The translations under genes were made by a program, and so were the position numbers. From positions 1 to 8,120 of the forward strand of contig JAAUSP010000333.1 of the NCBI GenBank assembly GCA_012032575.1: a stretch of 8,120 bases of DNA, written 5' to 3'. Below the pieces are notes generated by a model. That model was not told the DNA's origin. It made no database searches and saw only the letters and a program-made list of their open reading frames with translations. Each line of letters begins with the position of its first letter. Position 1 is the first letter of the stretch. Shown here in pieces: positions 1 through 6,289 of this stretch. The DNA is from Anaerolineales bacterium. Its GTDB lineage: Bacteria > Chloroflexota > Anaerolineae > 4572-78 > J111.

Positions 1-39
1 GGGTTCTCTCGCGGCGGAGATCGCCGGCAACGTTACTAG
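1..39 (+). CDS. Possible C-terminal tail of an upstream gene (partial)
   Basis: Frame 1 reads twelve codons rich in Gly, Arg and Asp (GFSRGGDRRQRY) and then a TAG stop. This composition resembles the glycine/arginine-rich tail of small bacterial RRM-type RNA-binding proteins, which would fit a gene ending just before the terminator at 70-103. The stretch is too short to be decisive: frame 2 also stays open further, to about codon 41. The call is tentative and rests on composition and position only. Confidence 0.25.
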   Translation, partial: GFSRGGDRRQRY

Positions 40-69
40 GCGGTCTCAGATTTTAGCTTATCAAAACCT

Positions 70-103
70 AAAACAGCGCGGGGAAAAGCCCGCGCTGTTT
101 TTA
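70..103 (+). terminator. Rho-independent terminator
   Basis: A perfect GC-rich inverted repeat has arms at 71-82 and 89-100 (AAACAGCGCGGG and its exact complement), a six-base loop (GAAAAG), one more A-T pair at 70/101, and a run of T after the right arm. It ends transcription of whatever gene lies to the left of the window. It also separates that gene from the desaturase, whose leader starts immediately afterwards. Confidence 0.9.
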
Positions 104-148
104 AACTCAATTCCATTAGAACAATAAATAACCTTAAAGGAGCTACAT

Positions 149-1107
149 TTGAATTCCAGCCTACCTTCCAATTCTGTTCCCGAGCCAGCGTCTTGGAGCA
201 CCCTTGTCACCAAGTATCAAACCGCCGATACCTGGCAGAGTGTCTGGCAAGTCGTCAATACTTTTATTCCTTTTGCTGTCGTCTGGTACTTAATGTACCT
301 GAGCCTGAGCTACAGCTACTGGCTCACCCTGCTCTGGCGCTGCCAGCCGCCGGTTTGTTGGTTCGCATTTTTATCATCCAACACGATTGCGGGCATGGAT
401 CCTTTTTCAACACCCGGTCTGCTAACGACCTCCTTGGCTCCATCTGTGGGCTTATTACCTTGACGCCTTATCATTACTGGCGCAAAAGTCACGCTATTCA
501 CCACGCTTCAGCCGGCAGTCTGGAGGATCGCGGTGTGGGTGATATTTACACTATGACCGTCAAGGAATATCTCCAGCAGTCACGCTGGGGGCGGCTTAAG
601 TATCGGCTTTATCGCCACCCGCTGATATTATTTGTTTTTGCGCCCACTTTTCTATTTGTGGTCTTGCATCGCATTCCAATGGCCGAGTCCAAATCATGGA
701 AGCGAGAGCGGGCCAGTGTTCACTGGACCAACCTGGCGGTGGCCCTAATCTTCATCGGCCTGAGTCTGCTCATCGGTTTCCAGGCGGTTTTGATGATCCA
801 ACTGCCTATCATCATTTTGTCCGCCACCATGGGTACATGGCTGTTTTATGTGCAGCACCAATTTGAAGACACCTATTATGCTCACGAGAATAATTGGAAT
901 TACACCCTGGCGGCTTTGCAGGGCAGTTCATACTACCAGCTTCCTAAAGTCCTGCAGTGGTTCACCGGCAACATCGGTTTTCATCATATCCACCACCTCA
1001 GCCCCCGCATTCCCAACTATCGTTTGCAGCAATGCCATGAAGAGAATCCCCTCTTCCAGCAAGTGGTCGTTTTGACCTATGGACCAGTTTTCAGAGTATC
1101 TTTTTAA
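149..1107 (+). pseudogene. Fatty acid desaturase, broken by two frameshifts
   Basis: This is a membrane acyl-lipid desaturase of the Bacillus Des / plant-type omega-6 group, which introduces double bonds into membrane fatty acids with a di-iron centre. All three histidine boxes are visible: HDCGH (382-396), HAIHH (490-504) and HHIHH (982-996). The start is TTG at 149, with AAAGGAG six bases upstream. The N-terminal part reads in the frame of 149 up to about 334. The rest, from ALPAAGLLVRIF onward, reads in the frame one base back and stops at 1107. A second shift near 1077 is needed to recover the usual C-terminal motif: SLWDEEQKNW lies in the third frame after 1077. That frame runs to a stop at 1227-1229 and would overlap the convergent gene. 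Both shifts correspond to one missing base each, and no slippery heptamer is visible. Either the gene is decaying or the sequence has two indel errors. Family identity is firm. Confidence 0.88.
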
Positions 1108-1191
1108 GCTTGTGGGATGAAGAACAAAAAAACTGGTCGGTTTTCACCAGCTCAAATCAATCGCCCAACCCGACGCCTAATACTACTTTGT

Positions 1192-2412
1192 TTAGAATGA
1201 GGTCTGTCGCCGGAGCGAGCGACGGGTGACCGGCGCCACGATCAGAAGCAGCAGCCCGGTGGAGATGACCGCCGAACTGAGACACCAGGCGCAAACGGCT
1301 TGAATAACAAAGAGTTCCAGCCAGGTCAGGTAAATAGAAAACAGCAGCCCGGTCACGCTCAAACCTAATAATTCTACCTCGACCAAGCCGGCCCAGCGCC
1401 CCGGCAGGTACTTTTGTCCGACCCACAGGACGCCTACCAGCAGATAAAACAGCACCCCCAGCACCGCAATGGGAATACCAAAAATCCGGGCGTAGGGGCT
1501 GGATTGAACCACATTGCACGCGCCGATGGGGCCGCAGATTGCCTCAACGTGGGTGATCTCTACATAAGCCAGGTAAACCGCTACGCCCAATCCCAGCAGG
1601 GCCAGGCCAGGGATAGCCCTTGTGCCGATCCGGGTGATCGGCCAATGATCCAATTGTTGGAGGCGCAGCCAGGCCCGCATAATCTGCCAGGTTGCATAGC
1701 CCAGGCTGACAAGCATACCTACCAGCACTATGCCGGCCAGGGCAAAACCAACCGGGTCGGGCGGGGGGGAAGCGCTTGGCAGCGGCGGTGGCAGAACGCC
1801 GCTGCCGATAGTCAGGGCAGCGGGAGGCAGAGTGGAAGTGGGTTGAGGAACTGGGGAAGCTGTAGCAACAGGTGTAAACGCTGGAACAGCCGTTGCGGCG
1901 GCTGCCAGGGTCGGTGAGGCAGTGGGTATGGGTAGGGTGGCGGTAGGAGTCAGTGGAGTGGCCGTCGAGGCGGCTGGAGTGGCAGTGGGCAGCAGTGCGG
2001 CCAGGCCGGGGATGGCGGGCCAGTCAATGCCGCCGGCTGTTAGTCCGGACTCGACCAGTGCCGGGAATTGCTGCGGGATGTCCAACCCGCCAATCAAAAC
2101 CACCTCGCCGACAACCAGAGTCGGTACCCCTTGATGCTGAATCTGATAATGCTCGACGGCGGCCAGGTAAAGCTGCTGGCCGTCCGGCTGGGTCACATCA
2201 ATCGCCAGAATTTGCAACTGGTCGCCATACTTATCCACCAAAGGGATCAGGGTGTTCTCGATAACCTCGTGGCAGTGCGGGCAGGTGGGCGAGTAAAACA
2301 GCACAGCCCGTGCTACCGGCTGATCTGCCGATTGAGCGGTGGCTAGAGGGGGTATAGTCAAACCAACCCCAACCAGGAATAGTAGAAAAAGCCCAAAAAA
2401 TGATCGGTTCAT
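1192..2412 (-). CDS. Secreted thioredoxin-like / VKOR fusion, disulfide bond formation
   Basis: This 406-residue protein probably forms disulfide bonds in extracytoplasmic proteins and passes the electrons to quinone. Residues 1-27 look like a signal peptide. A thioredoxin-like domain follows, with active site CPHC (44-47) and the cis-Pro loop GVPT (95-98). Residues 140-220 are a Pro/Thr/Ala-rich linker. About five membrane segments then form a VKOR domain with loop cysteines C293 and C299 (CGPIGAC), the conserved Ser pair at 304-305, and the quinone-side CAWC (374-377). C-x5-C plus CxxC is the complete VKOR set. In the well-known cyanobacterial fusion the thioredoxin domain follows VKOR; here it precedes it. 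A likely promoter lies at 2451-2479 and no strong ribosome binding site is seen. The gene is convergent with the desaturase, and no terminator was found between them. Confidence 0.93.
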   Translation of the reverse strand: MNRSFFGLFLLFLVGVGLTIPPLATAQSADQPVARAVLFYSPTCPHCHEVIENTLIPLVDKYGDQLQILAIDVTQPDGQQLYLAAVEHYQIQHQGVPTLVVGEVVLIGGLDIPQQFPALVESGLTAGGIDWPAIPGLAALLPTATPAASTATPLTPTATLPIPTASPTLAAAATAVPAFTPVATASPVPQPTSTLPPAALTIGSGVLPPPLPSASPPPDPVGFALAGIVLVGMLVSLGYATWQIMRAWLRLQQLDHWPITRIGTRAIPGLALLGLGVAVYLAYVEITHVEAICGPIGACNVVQSSPYARIFGIPIAVLGVLFYLLVGVLWVGQKYLPGRWAGLVEVELLGLSVTGLLFSIYLTWLELFVIQAVCAWCLSSAVISTGLLLLIVAPVTRRSLRRQTSF

Positions 2413-2450
2413 TTATTTTTCACTTGTGATAGAATTCACGATATAACAAC

Positions 2451-2479
2451 ATTTTATCCTATTTTTTGGATAAATTCAA
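2451..2479 (-). promoter_or_regulatory. Putative sigma-70-type promoter of the thioredoxin-VKOR gene
   Basis: On the minus strand TTGAAT (2479-2474) and TAAAAT (2456-2451) are separated by exactly 17 bases, close to consensus -35 and -10 boxes. Transcription would start near 2444, leaving a leader of about 30 bases before the ATG at 2412. The region is AT-rich compared with the flanking genes. It suggests the fusion gene is transcribed apart from the upstream operon. Found by eye only. Confidence 0.5.
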
Positions 2480-2491
2480 TCCTTCCTCGAC

Positions 2492-2666
2492 CTAATACTC
2501 AATACCCTTACGGGCACGTATCCTTTGCGGGTAATAATGCTTAACCTCGTGCCAGGTATGTAGACCTTGTCCAGCGGCACGCAGGGTCAGCCTCAGGGCG
2601 GCAGTCGTTTTACCCTTGCCGTGGCCCGGTGTAAATATGGATAAAGCCTCGTTTTAATGCCGTCAT
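2492..2666 (-). pseudogene. cobO: Remnant of cob(I)alamin/corrinoid adenosyltransferase (CobO/BtuR type)
   Basis: From a possible ATG at 2666 the minus strand encodes RGFIHIYTGP. After a one-base shift near 2624 it encodes GKGKTTAALRLTLRAAGQGL. Together these are the N-terminal strand, the P-loop (G-x-GKGKT) and the first helix of CobO/BtuR, the ATP-dependent enzyme that adenosylates the corrinoid cobalt. Directly after AAGQGLH the reading jumps to WHEVKHYYPQRIRARKGIEY and a TAG stop, which matches the family's C-terminal end (EVKHxxxxGIKARxGIE). Roughly two thirds of the enzyme, including the middle of the nucleotide- and corrinoid-binding fold, is missing. With an internal deletion plus a frameshift it cannot be functional. 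It lies 17 bases downstream of the unknown helical gene and was probably the last gene of that operon. Confidence 0.8.
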
Positions 2667-2683
2667 TGACCAGGTACATCATT

Positions 2684-3085
2684 TCAAATTAGGCTACGAA
2701 TCGACTCTAAGAGTGGATGCATCTTGGTGGCGTACTGAGCGCTTAGCTGCCGGTAATGTTCCGAGCCTTGGTGTCCCATCTCAATCTCTTCTTTGAGTTG
2801 CCCGTGGATAGCAACCAGTTCGTTATATTCTGGATCGCCCGGCGTATCTTTGTAGGCGGGCCATTCCAGCTCGTGGCGCTGGATTTGCAGTTCATGGAGA
2901 CATATTGCGGCCCCATCACCGTGAAGTTCGGCATCATATTCATGAATCAGGGCTTCAACCTGGGCCAGCAGACTCAGGGCTTTACTGTGTTTGGCCCGCA
3001 ACTCATTGATGTCTTTTAACCAAACCGCCTGAATTTCACGCGCCTGGCGATGGTCTGTATAAATGGATTGTACCTCGGTAGTCAT
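2684..3085 (-). CDS. Conserved-looking helical protein of unknown function
   Basis: A 133-residue soluble protein that I do not recognise. It is rich in Glu, Gln, His and Leu, has no signal peptide or membrane segment, and looks almost wholly helical. Two helical stretches with coiled-coil character (about residues 12-55 and 88-130) flank a short Pro/Asp-containing turn (WPAYKDTPGDPEY, 74-86). There is one Cys (62), followed by a segment with several His and Glu residues. The start is supported by AAGGAG eight to nine bases upstream of ATG 3085. It follows the two-TM protein gene by 81 bases and is followed by the CobO remnant. AT-rich leader sequence at 3086-3166 contains TATAAAAT but no convincing -35 box. 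The CDS is well supported by its RBS and even codon usage; its role is unknown. Confidence 0.75.
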   Translation of the reverse strand: MTTEVQSIYTDHRQAREIQAVWLKDINELRAKHSKALSLLAQVEALIHEYDAELHGDGAAICLHELQIQRHELEWPAYKDTPGDPEYNELVAIHGQLKEEIEMGHQGSEHYRQLSAQYATKMHPLLESIRSLI

Positions 3086-3166
3086 GGTGTTCTCTCCTTA
3101 TCATTGTGTCCTATTTTATAATAAGCCGGTATTTCAGCGTTGATTATCTTTAAAGTGAATTTGCAT

Positions 3167-3727
3167 CTACCCTCGTTTTTCCGGGTAAGCCTGACCACCA
3201 ACAGCAGGTAGCGAGGCAACCCTAACCGCTGCAAGGTCCGGGACTACTTTAACTCCAACGGCCTTGCCCTGCTGGAGCAAAGTTATGGCTTTGGCAAGCT
3301 GTTCGCCCGTGGCCTTCACTGCCATTACCGGATAACCGCAACACACTCCCCGTGTATAGAGTTGGGTATTTCTCTCCAGGGTGTCAGCGCCCACAAAGCC
3401 GCCAAAGATAGCTCCAAATATGGCACCTAATATAGTCAGGAGGAGAAAGGTAAAAGTATAGAACTCAAAACCGCCGGGAATGGAAATGCACTGACAAAAA
3501 ATCCTTAAAAGACTCACCAGGCCAAAAAGAGCAAAACCCATCAAAGCGCCGCAAAGGGTGCATTGTGGCATAACCTTATGACTTTGTGGAGTGTCCAGAA
3601 GTTGCTGAACTTCAATTTCACGGGTGAGAACATTGATGGTGTCCTCCGCAAAACCGGCCTGGTGTAGTTGATCCAGTGAGTTTTGAATATCCTCACTGTG
3701 CTGAAACAAGCCAATCACTGTACTCAT
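3167..3727 (-). CDS. Two-TM membrane protein with general-stress-17M-like N-terminus
   Basis: The 186-residue product begins with a segment like VIGLFQHSEDIQNSLDQLHQ followed by GF and INVLT. This is the pattern of the YflT/general stress protein 17M family, in which a small alpha/beta domain precedes glycine-rich hydrophobic segments. Two membrane segments follow (about residues 56-80 and 88-114, the second with GAIFGAIFGGFVGA). A C-terminal domain then repeats the alpha/beta style (GYPVMAVKATGEQLAKAITL). Several cysteines sit at the membrane edges and in the loops (CTLC, CQC, VCCG). The start is taken at the second of two adjacent ATGs (3727), because AAGGAGG lies five bases from it but only two from the first (3730). 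The segment just upstream is the DUF364 remnant. The family assignment is weak; the reading frame is secure. Confidence 0.6.
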   Translation of the reverse strand: MSTVIGLFQHSEDIQNSLDQLHQAGFAEDTINVLTREIEVQQLLDTPQSHKVMPQCTLCGALMGFALFGLVSLLRIFCQCISIPGGFEFYTFTFLLLTILGAIFGAIFGGFVGADTLERNTQLYTRGVCCGYPVMAVKATGEQLAKAITLLQQGKAVGVKVVPDLAAVRVASLPAVGGQAYPEKRG

Positions 3728-3744
3728 CATAACCTCCTTGCAAT

Positions 3745-3838
3745 ATTTTTTGCACCTTAACCAGGCGCACGCCTTGCTGATGAAGCTGGCGAAAATTGGT
3801 CTGCTGACTCATCTTCCATGACTACCTCACACAGCAGC
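3745..3838 (-). pseudogene. Remnant of a second DUF364 protein (C-terminal end)
   Basis: Read on the minus strand, this gap encodes LLCEVVMED and then, in a shifted frame, SQQTNFRQLHQQGVRLVKVQK. The intact DUF364 protein at 6290-7036 ends with LLSGAVVED and SQGANFRQLHQQGVRLVTMQK. By hand alignment 3752-3809 matches 6301-6358 at 47 of 58 bases. Then 23 bases present in the intact gene (6359-6381) are absent, and identity resumes at 3810-3818 with 6382-6390. The remnant starts at the stop codon of the metallo-beta-lactamase gene, so a deletion end lies there. The divergence suggests an old paralog, not a fresh local copy. Similarity appears to continue through the ribosome binding site to the ATGATG of the next gene. 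Confidence 0.85.
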
Positions 3839-4666
3839 TCATTCAAAAGTCAGGACTGTCCCGGCTGGACAGGGCTGCACCCGTTCACCAAAGGCAGTAG
3901 CCAGGGCGACATAGGCTCGTTCACCGCTGCAATGATTGGGGTAGAGCTGCACTGAGCCATACTCGCGCAGCACATTCACCACGTGTTGCAAGGCAGACCC
4001 CTCGCTGCTCTCCAGGTGTGTACCCCCCAAAACCGCAGTGATCCGGCGCTGGAACTTGCGCTGGACGTGGGCCAGGGTGTTCAACAGCCCGGCATGGCAG
4101 CACCCACAGACAAGCACCAGTCCCTCCCGCGTCTCCAGCACCATCGAGAAATCATCACGGTAGAGGTCAGACTGCCAACCCTCTCCCTGCGGCACAAAGT
4201 GATTGAGGCTCCTCCCTTCCGGCTCAAGGCGCTCGACGATTTCCCCCGTATGCCACACGCCGGGGAGAATTTCGACCGGTTCCTGGCTCAGGCGCAGATC
4301 GGCCAGGTGCGTTATCGCTTCCATAGTCAGGGGCAGCCCGATGAAGCGGTACCGGCCCTCTTTACGGCTGAAGCGCGGGCGGCCAATATCCGGGCTGGCG
4401 TAGACGGGCAGACCTGAACGGTGTGACAGGATCACCGGCAGCCCGCCGGTATGGTCGTTGTGGGCGTGGCTGAGCACAATTGCGTCTACTTCTTTGAGGG
4501 ATTTACCCAACAACGCCATGTTGTGTAACAGGATCGCCGCTGTCTGGCCCGTATCGAACAACACGCCGCCCCGGTCCGTCTCGATCAAAAATGAAAGCCC
4601 ATGCTCAGCCCAAAAGGGCGAACCGCGCAAGGCGGTGTTCTCAGTCAGACACGTGATTTTTACCAT
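3839..4666 (-). CDS. Metallo-beta-lactamase-fold hydrolase, COG1237 type
   Basis: A 275-residue cytoplasmic metallo-hydrolase. The metal motif HAHNDH (67-72) is intact, as are the further ligand positions expected in the COG1237 branch: DDFSM (171-175), GCCHAG (188-193), GGTHL (214-218) and PNHCSG (243-248). This branch contains the 7,8-dihydropterin-6-methyl-4-(ribofuranosyl)aminobenzene-phosphate synthase-like proteins; in most bacteria the substrate is unknown. Length and motif spacing are normal. The start ATG has GAGGTGA four bases upstream and lies four bases after the stop of the DUF1858 gene, so the two are almost certainly co-translated. The stop codon abuts the DUF364 remnant. Family call is firm; a specific reaction should not be assigned. 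Confidence 0.9.
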   Translation of the reverse strand: MVKITCLTENTALRGSPFWAEHGLSFLIETDRGGVLFDTGQTAAILLHNMALLGKSLKEVDAIVLSHAHNDHTGGLPVILSHRSGLPVYASPDIGRPRFSRKEGRYRFIGLPLTMEAITHLADLRLSQEPVEILPGVWHTGEIVERLEPEGRSLNHFVPQGEGWQSDLYRDDFSMVLETREGLVLVCGCCHAGLLNTLAHVQRKFQRRITAVLGGTHLESSEGSALQHVVNVLREYGSVQLYPNHCSGERAYVALATAFGERVQPCPAGTVLTFE

Positions 4667-4670
4667 TGTT

Positions 4671-4901
4671 TCACCTCTCGTTTTGTGATATGCTCTGCTC
4701 CAACTCCCGCAGAAAACTGTCCAGGTCCAGCTTGTAAATCGCGGCTACTTCGGCCAGGGTTTCAAATGGAGCCATCGCGCAGCCGACACAAGCCATGCGG
4801 TGGCGGATAAAAACCGGAATGGTTTGCGGCCAGTAAGCCAGCAGGTCTTCCACGGTCAGGCTGGCTTCAAGCTGAGGCTGTTTTATCAGGATTGTCTTCA
4901 T
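4671..4901 (-). CDS. DUF1858 small redox-disulfide protein
   Basis: A 76-residue protein of the DUF1858 family (the hybrid-cluster-protein-associated redox disulfide domain). It has the expected opening LTVEDLLAYWP with IPVFIRH, the CVGC pair (Cys38, Cys41), the following PFETLAEVAAIY helix and a C-terminal LDLDSFLRELEQ helix. Homologs are thought to be small thiol redox or metal-binding partners; no reaction is proven. A longer open frame runs upstream to 5162 but has no family similarity there and overlaps the thioesterase, so ATG 4901 is chosen. A modest purine-rich RBS (TAGGGG) lies just before it. The first 35 bases overlap the end of the thioesterase gene and the stop is four bases from the MBL start, which argues for tight co-expression. 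A remnant of a second DUF1858 gene lies at 7404-7493. Confidence 0.88.
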   Translation of the reverse strand: MKTILIKQPQLEASLTVEDLLAYWPQTIPVFIRHRMACVGCAMAPFETLAEVAAIYKLDLDSFLRELEQSISQNER

Positions 4902-5316
4902 CTGTACCCCTACCCCACTGTTGTCGCCACCTGCTTGGTATGATGGCAACCTTCCCCCGGCAATCAACACAGATATGGTGAGAGCGGGCGGCAGCCAGAA
5001 GATCGCCGGTCTCGGCCTCGACCACCTCGTAGCCAAAGGTAATCTGTCGGCTTTTGACGTCTTCAACCCAGCAGCGCACGGTGATGGGTTGGTCGTAGCG
5101 AGCCGCCTGCCCATACCGGACGTGTAGGTCCGACACCGCCAGGGATAAACCTTCCTGCTCAAATTGGGTATAAGAATGGCCCTGGGCGCGCATAAAATGG
5201 CTGCGCCCTTCTTCCAGCCAGACCACGTAAGCGGCGTGATGGACGATGCCCATCCGGTCGGTTTCGGCGTAACGCACCCGAAAGGTGGTTTCAGCTACAG
5301 GCGATACCGGTTTCAC
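4867..5316 (-). CDS. YbgC/4HBT-type acyl-CoA thioesterase (hotdog fold)
   Basis: A hotdog-fold thioesterase that would hydrolyse an acyl-CoA or similar thioester; the acyl group is not predictable. The family signature is clear near the N-terminus (FRVRYAETD followed by MGIVHHAAYVVWLEEGR), with the Asp of YAETD as the usual catalytic residue, then VRYGQAARYDQPI and the central strand GYEVVEAETGDLL. Length is about 149 residues, normal for the family. The preferred start is GTG 5316: GGGAG lies seven bases upstream, and the stop of the SufC remnant is one base before it (TGA-G-GTG). A TTG at 5340 would add eight residues but sits inside the remnant and has no good RBS. The tail (GRGTDEDNPDK) overlaps the DUF1858 start by 35 bases. 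An acyl thioesterase is an unexpected member of a metal-cofactor operon and may have been brought next to it by the deletion that removed sufC. Confidence 0.87.
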   Translation of the reverse strand: MKPVSPVAETTFRVRYAETDRMGIVHHAAYVVWLEEGRSHFMRAQGHSYTQFEQEGLSLAVSDLHVRYGQAARYDQPITVRCWVEDVKSRQITFGYEVVEAETGDLLAAARSHHICVDCRGKVAIIPSRWRQQWGRGTDEDNPDKTASA

Positions 5317-5317
5317 C

Positions 5318-5443
5318 TCAAATCTCCCAGAAATGGCCAAAGGTGTGGACTTCCCCAGCGGGGATGACCAGGTTGAGCCGGTGCAGGCGTTCCTGCCCCT
5401 CCACCGCCACGCAAAGGTTCCTGATTTCCAACAGATTAGTCAT
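5318..5443 (-). pseudogene. sufC: SufC N-terminal remnant (Fe-S assembly ABC ATPase), 41-codon stub
   Basis: The ORF starts with ATG 5443, has AAGGA seven bases upstream, and begins three bases after the stop of the second NifX-like gene. It encodes MTNLLEIRNLCVAVEG, then LNLVIPAGEVHT, and ends in unrelated FGHFWEI with a TGA stop. The first 34 residues match the start of SufC (NLLEIxNLxVxVEG ... LNLxIxxGEVHA). The match breaks just before the Walker A loop that should follow GEVHA, so the stub has no ATPase function. SufC normally powers the SufBCD Fe-S scaffold, and no sufB or sufD is present. Since start and RBS are intact and the stop touches the thioesterase start, the stub may still be translated as a coupling leader peptide. 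Confidence 0.8.
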
Positions 5444-5446
5444 ACC

Positions 5447-5860
5447 TCATTCCTTATGATGAGAATGTTCACCGTTATCGTGATCGTGGTCGTGATGCTG
5501 TTGACTTTCGGCGCACGGGCTGGCCCCGTTAAGTTGGCCGTCCAGATAAGCCTGGATCGCCTGTAACACCGTCCCCGCCGCGCCGGTGACCGCTTCGATA
5601 CCGTATTGTTCAAAAAAAGCAACCGCCCGGTGGCCCATGCCGCCAGCCAGCATCACCTTGGCTTCTTGTTGATGGATAAATTCCGGGATCTGGCCCGGAG
5701 CGTGTTGACCAGCGTAAGGGTTGTCAACGGTTTTGACCGATTGGATCCGGTTGTCCTCGATGTCGGCGATGGCAAAGTAGGCGCAGCGGCCAAAGTGCTC
5801 GCTGACCAGGCTGCCCAGGCCTTTGTTGTCGAGGGTTGGAAGAGCAATCCGAGTTTTCAT
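5447..5860 (-). CDS. NifX/NifB-C-like protein with His-rich tail (second copy)
   Basis: A 137-residue protein of the dinitrogenase iron-molybdenum cofactor (NifX/NifY/VnfX/NafY and NifB C-terminal) fold, a family of small carriers that bind metal clusters. Typical features are the opening MKTRIALPTLDNKGLGSLVS, EHFGRCAYFAI (Cys26), and the core GGMGHRAVAFFEQYGI followed by GAAGTVLQAIQAYLDGQL. The last ~20 residues are a His/Asp-rich metal-binding tail (HHDHDHDNGEHSHH). The RBS AAGGAGA is about 12 bases from the ATG, longer than usual. The intervening AT-only leader contains a ten-base palindrome (ATAAATTTAT, 5859-5868) that overlaps the start codon. It follows the first NifX-like gene by 26 bases. 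No nitrogenase genes are visible, so a nitrogenase role should not be assumed. Confidence 0.92.
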   Translation of the reverse strand: MKTRIALPTLDNKGLGSLVSEHFGRCAYFAIADIEDNRIQSVKTVDNPYAGQHAPGQIPEFIHQQEAKVMLAGGMGHRAVAFFEQYGIEAVTGAAGTVLQAIQAYLDGQLNGASPCAESQQHHDHDHDNGEHSHHKE

Positions 5861-5886
5861 AAATTTATTTATTCTCCTTGCATAAT

Positions 5887-6273
5887 TTAAGCTGAGTGAT
5901 GAGGGGCATGATCTCCGTGAAGATCGTGCCGGCTGTGTTTGACGGTGGGGGCGCTGAGTAATTCCAGCTCGCCCCGCTGTAACTTGTCCAGGGCCTCACC
6001 GGCTGGCATCCGGCGGGCCAGGGCCACCTGGCCCTGGAGCGACTGGATCAACTGAAAGGCGTGCGGGCCGATGTTCCCGGTCACAAAAACTTCGGCACCT
6101 TGCCCGGCCAGTTGGGGGATGATGGCATGCGTTTCGTCGTCATCCTCGTGGTTCTCGATCACGTGCAACTCCCGCGTGACGACATCCACCAGGAGGTAGT
6201 AGGGCGCATGTCCAAAGCGTTGAGCTACCAGGCTGTCCAGGGTGGGGCCGGCGGCGGCGATAACTACTTTCAT
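5887..6273 (-). CDS. NifX/NifB-C-like protein with His-rich tail (first copy)
   Basis: A 128-residue member of the same NifX-like fold: KVVIAAAGPTLDSLVAQRFG, then YYLLVDV, an acidic loop (ENHEDDDETH), and the core FVTGNIGPHAFQLIQSL. It ends in a His-rich segment (HSRHDLHGDHAPHH) that could bind metal. It lacks the Cys seen near residue 26 of the second copy and differs clearly from it, so the pair is an old duplication or two subfamilies. The start is placed at the second of two adjacent ATGs (6273): AAGGAG is six bases from it but only three from the first (6276). It lies 16 bases after the DUF364 stop. Probably an intracellular metal or cluster carrier; the metal is unknown. Confidence 0.92.
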   Translation of the reverse strand: MKVVIAAAGPTLDSLVAQRFGHAPYYLLVDVVTRELHVIENHEDDDETHAIIPQLAGQGAEVFVTGNIGPHAFQLIQSLQGQVALARRMPAGEALDKLQRGELELLSAPTVKHSRHDLHGDHAPHHSA

Positions 6274-6289
6274 CATTTACTCCTTATTG

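Noticed and set aside
325..340. Programmed -1 frameshifting in the desaturase
   Set aside because: No X-XXY-YYZ slippery heptamer or following strong stem is visible, desaturases are not known to use recoding, and a second independent shift exists near 1077.
1108..1191. Possible bidirectional terminator between the desaturase and the VKOR fusion
   Set aside because: Only a 4-5 bp weak repeat (AAAC ... GTTT around 1130-1146) was found; it is not GC-rich enough to be called a terminator.
1960..2000. Short repeated GTGG/AGTG-like units on the plus strand, as a possible tandem repeat array
   Set aside because: They are the reverse of Thr/Pro/Ala codons in the protein linker of the VKOR fusion; low-complexity coding explains them.
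1414..2346. Several plus-strand open frames opposite the thioredoxin-VKOR gene
   Set aside because: They are antisense shadows of a clearly coding, GC-rich minus-strand gene and show no domain similarity or ribosome binding sites.
3113..3144. Promoter for the helical protein gene (TATAAAAT on the minus strand at 3120-3113)
   Set aside because: The -10-like element is good, but nothing at 16-18 bases upstream resembles a -35 box; the gene may simply be read from the upstream operon.
4671..5162. A longer 163-codon version of the DUF1858 gene starting at 5162
   Set aside because: The added N-terminal half has no family similarity, is rich in Arg/Ser/Pro as expected of an out-of-frame shadow, and lies within the thioesterase gene. 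Family similarity starts at ATG 4901.
5447..6276. Nitrogen fixation locus
   Set aside because: The NifX-like proteins are of the broad family found in many non-fixing bacteria, and no nifHDK, nifB, nifE or nifN sequence is in the window.
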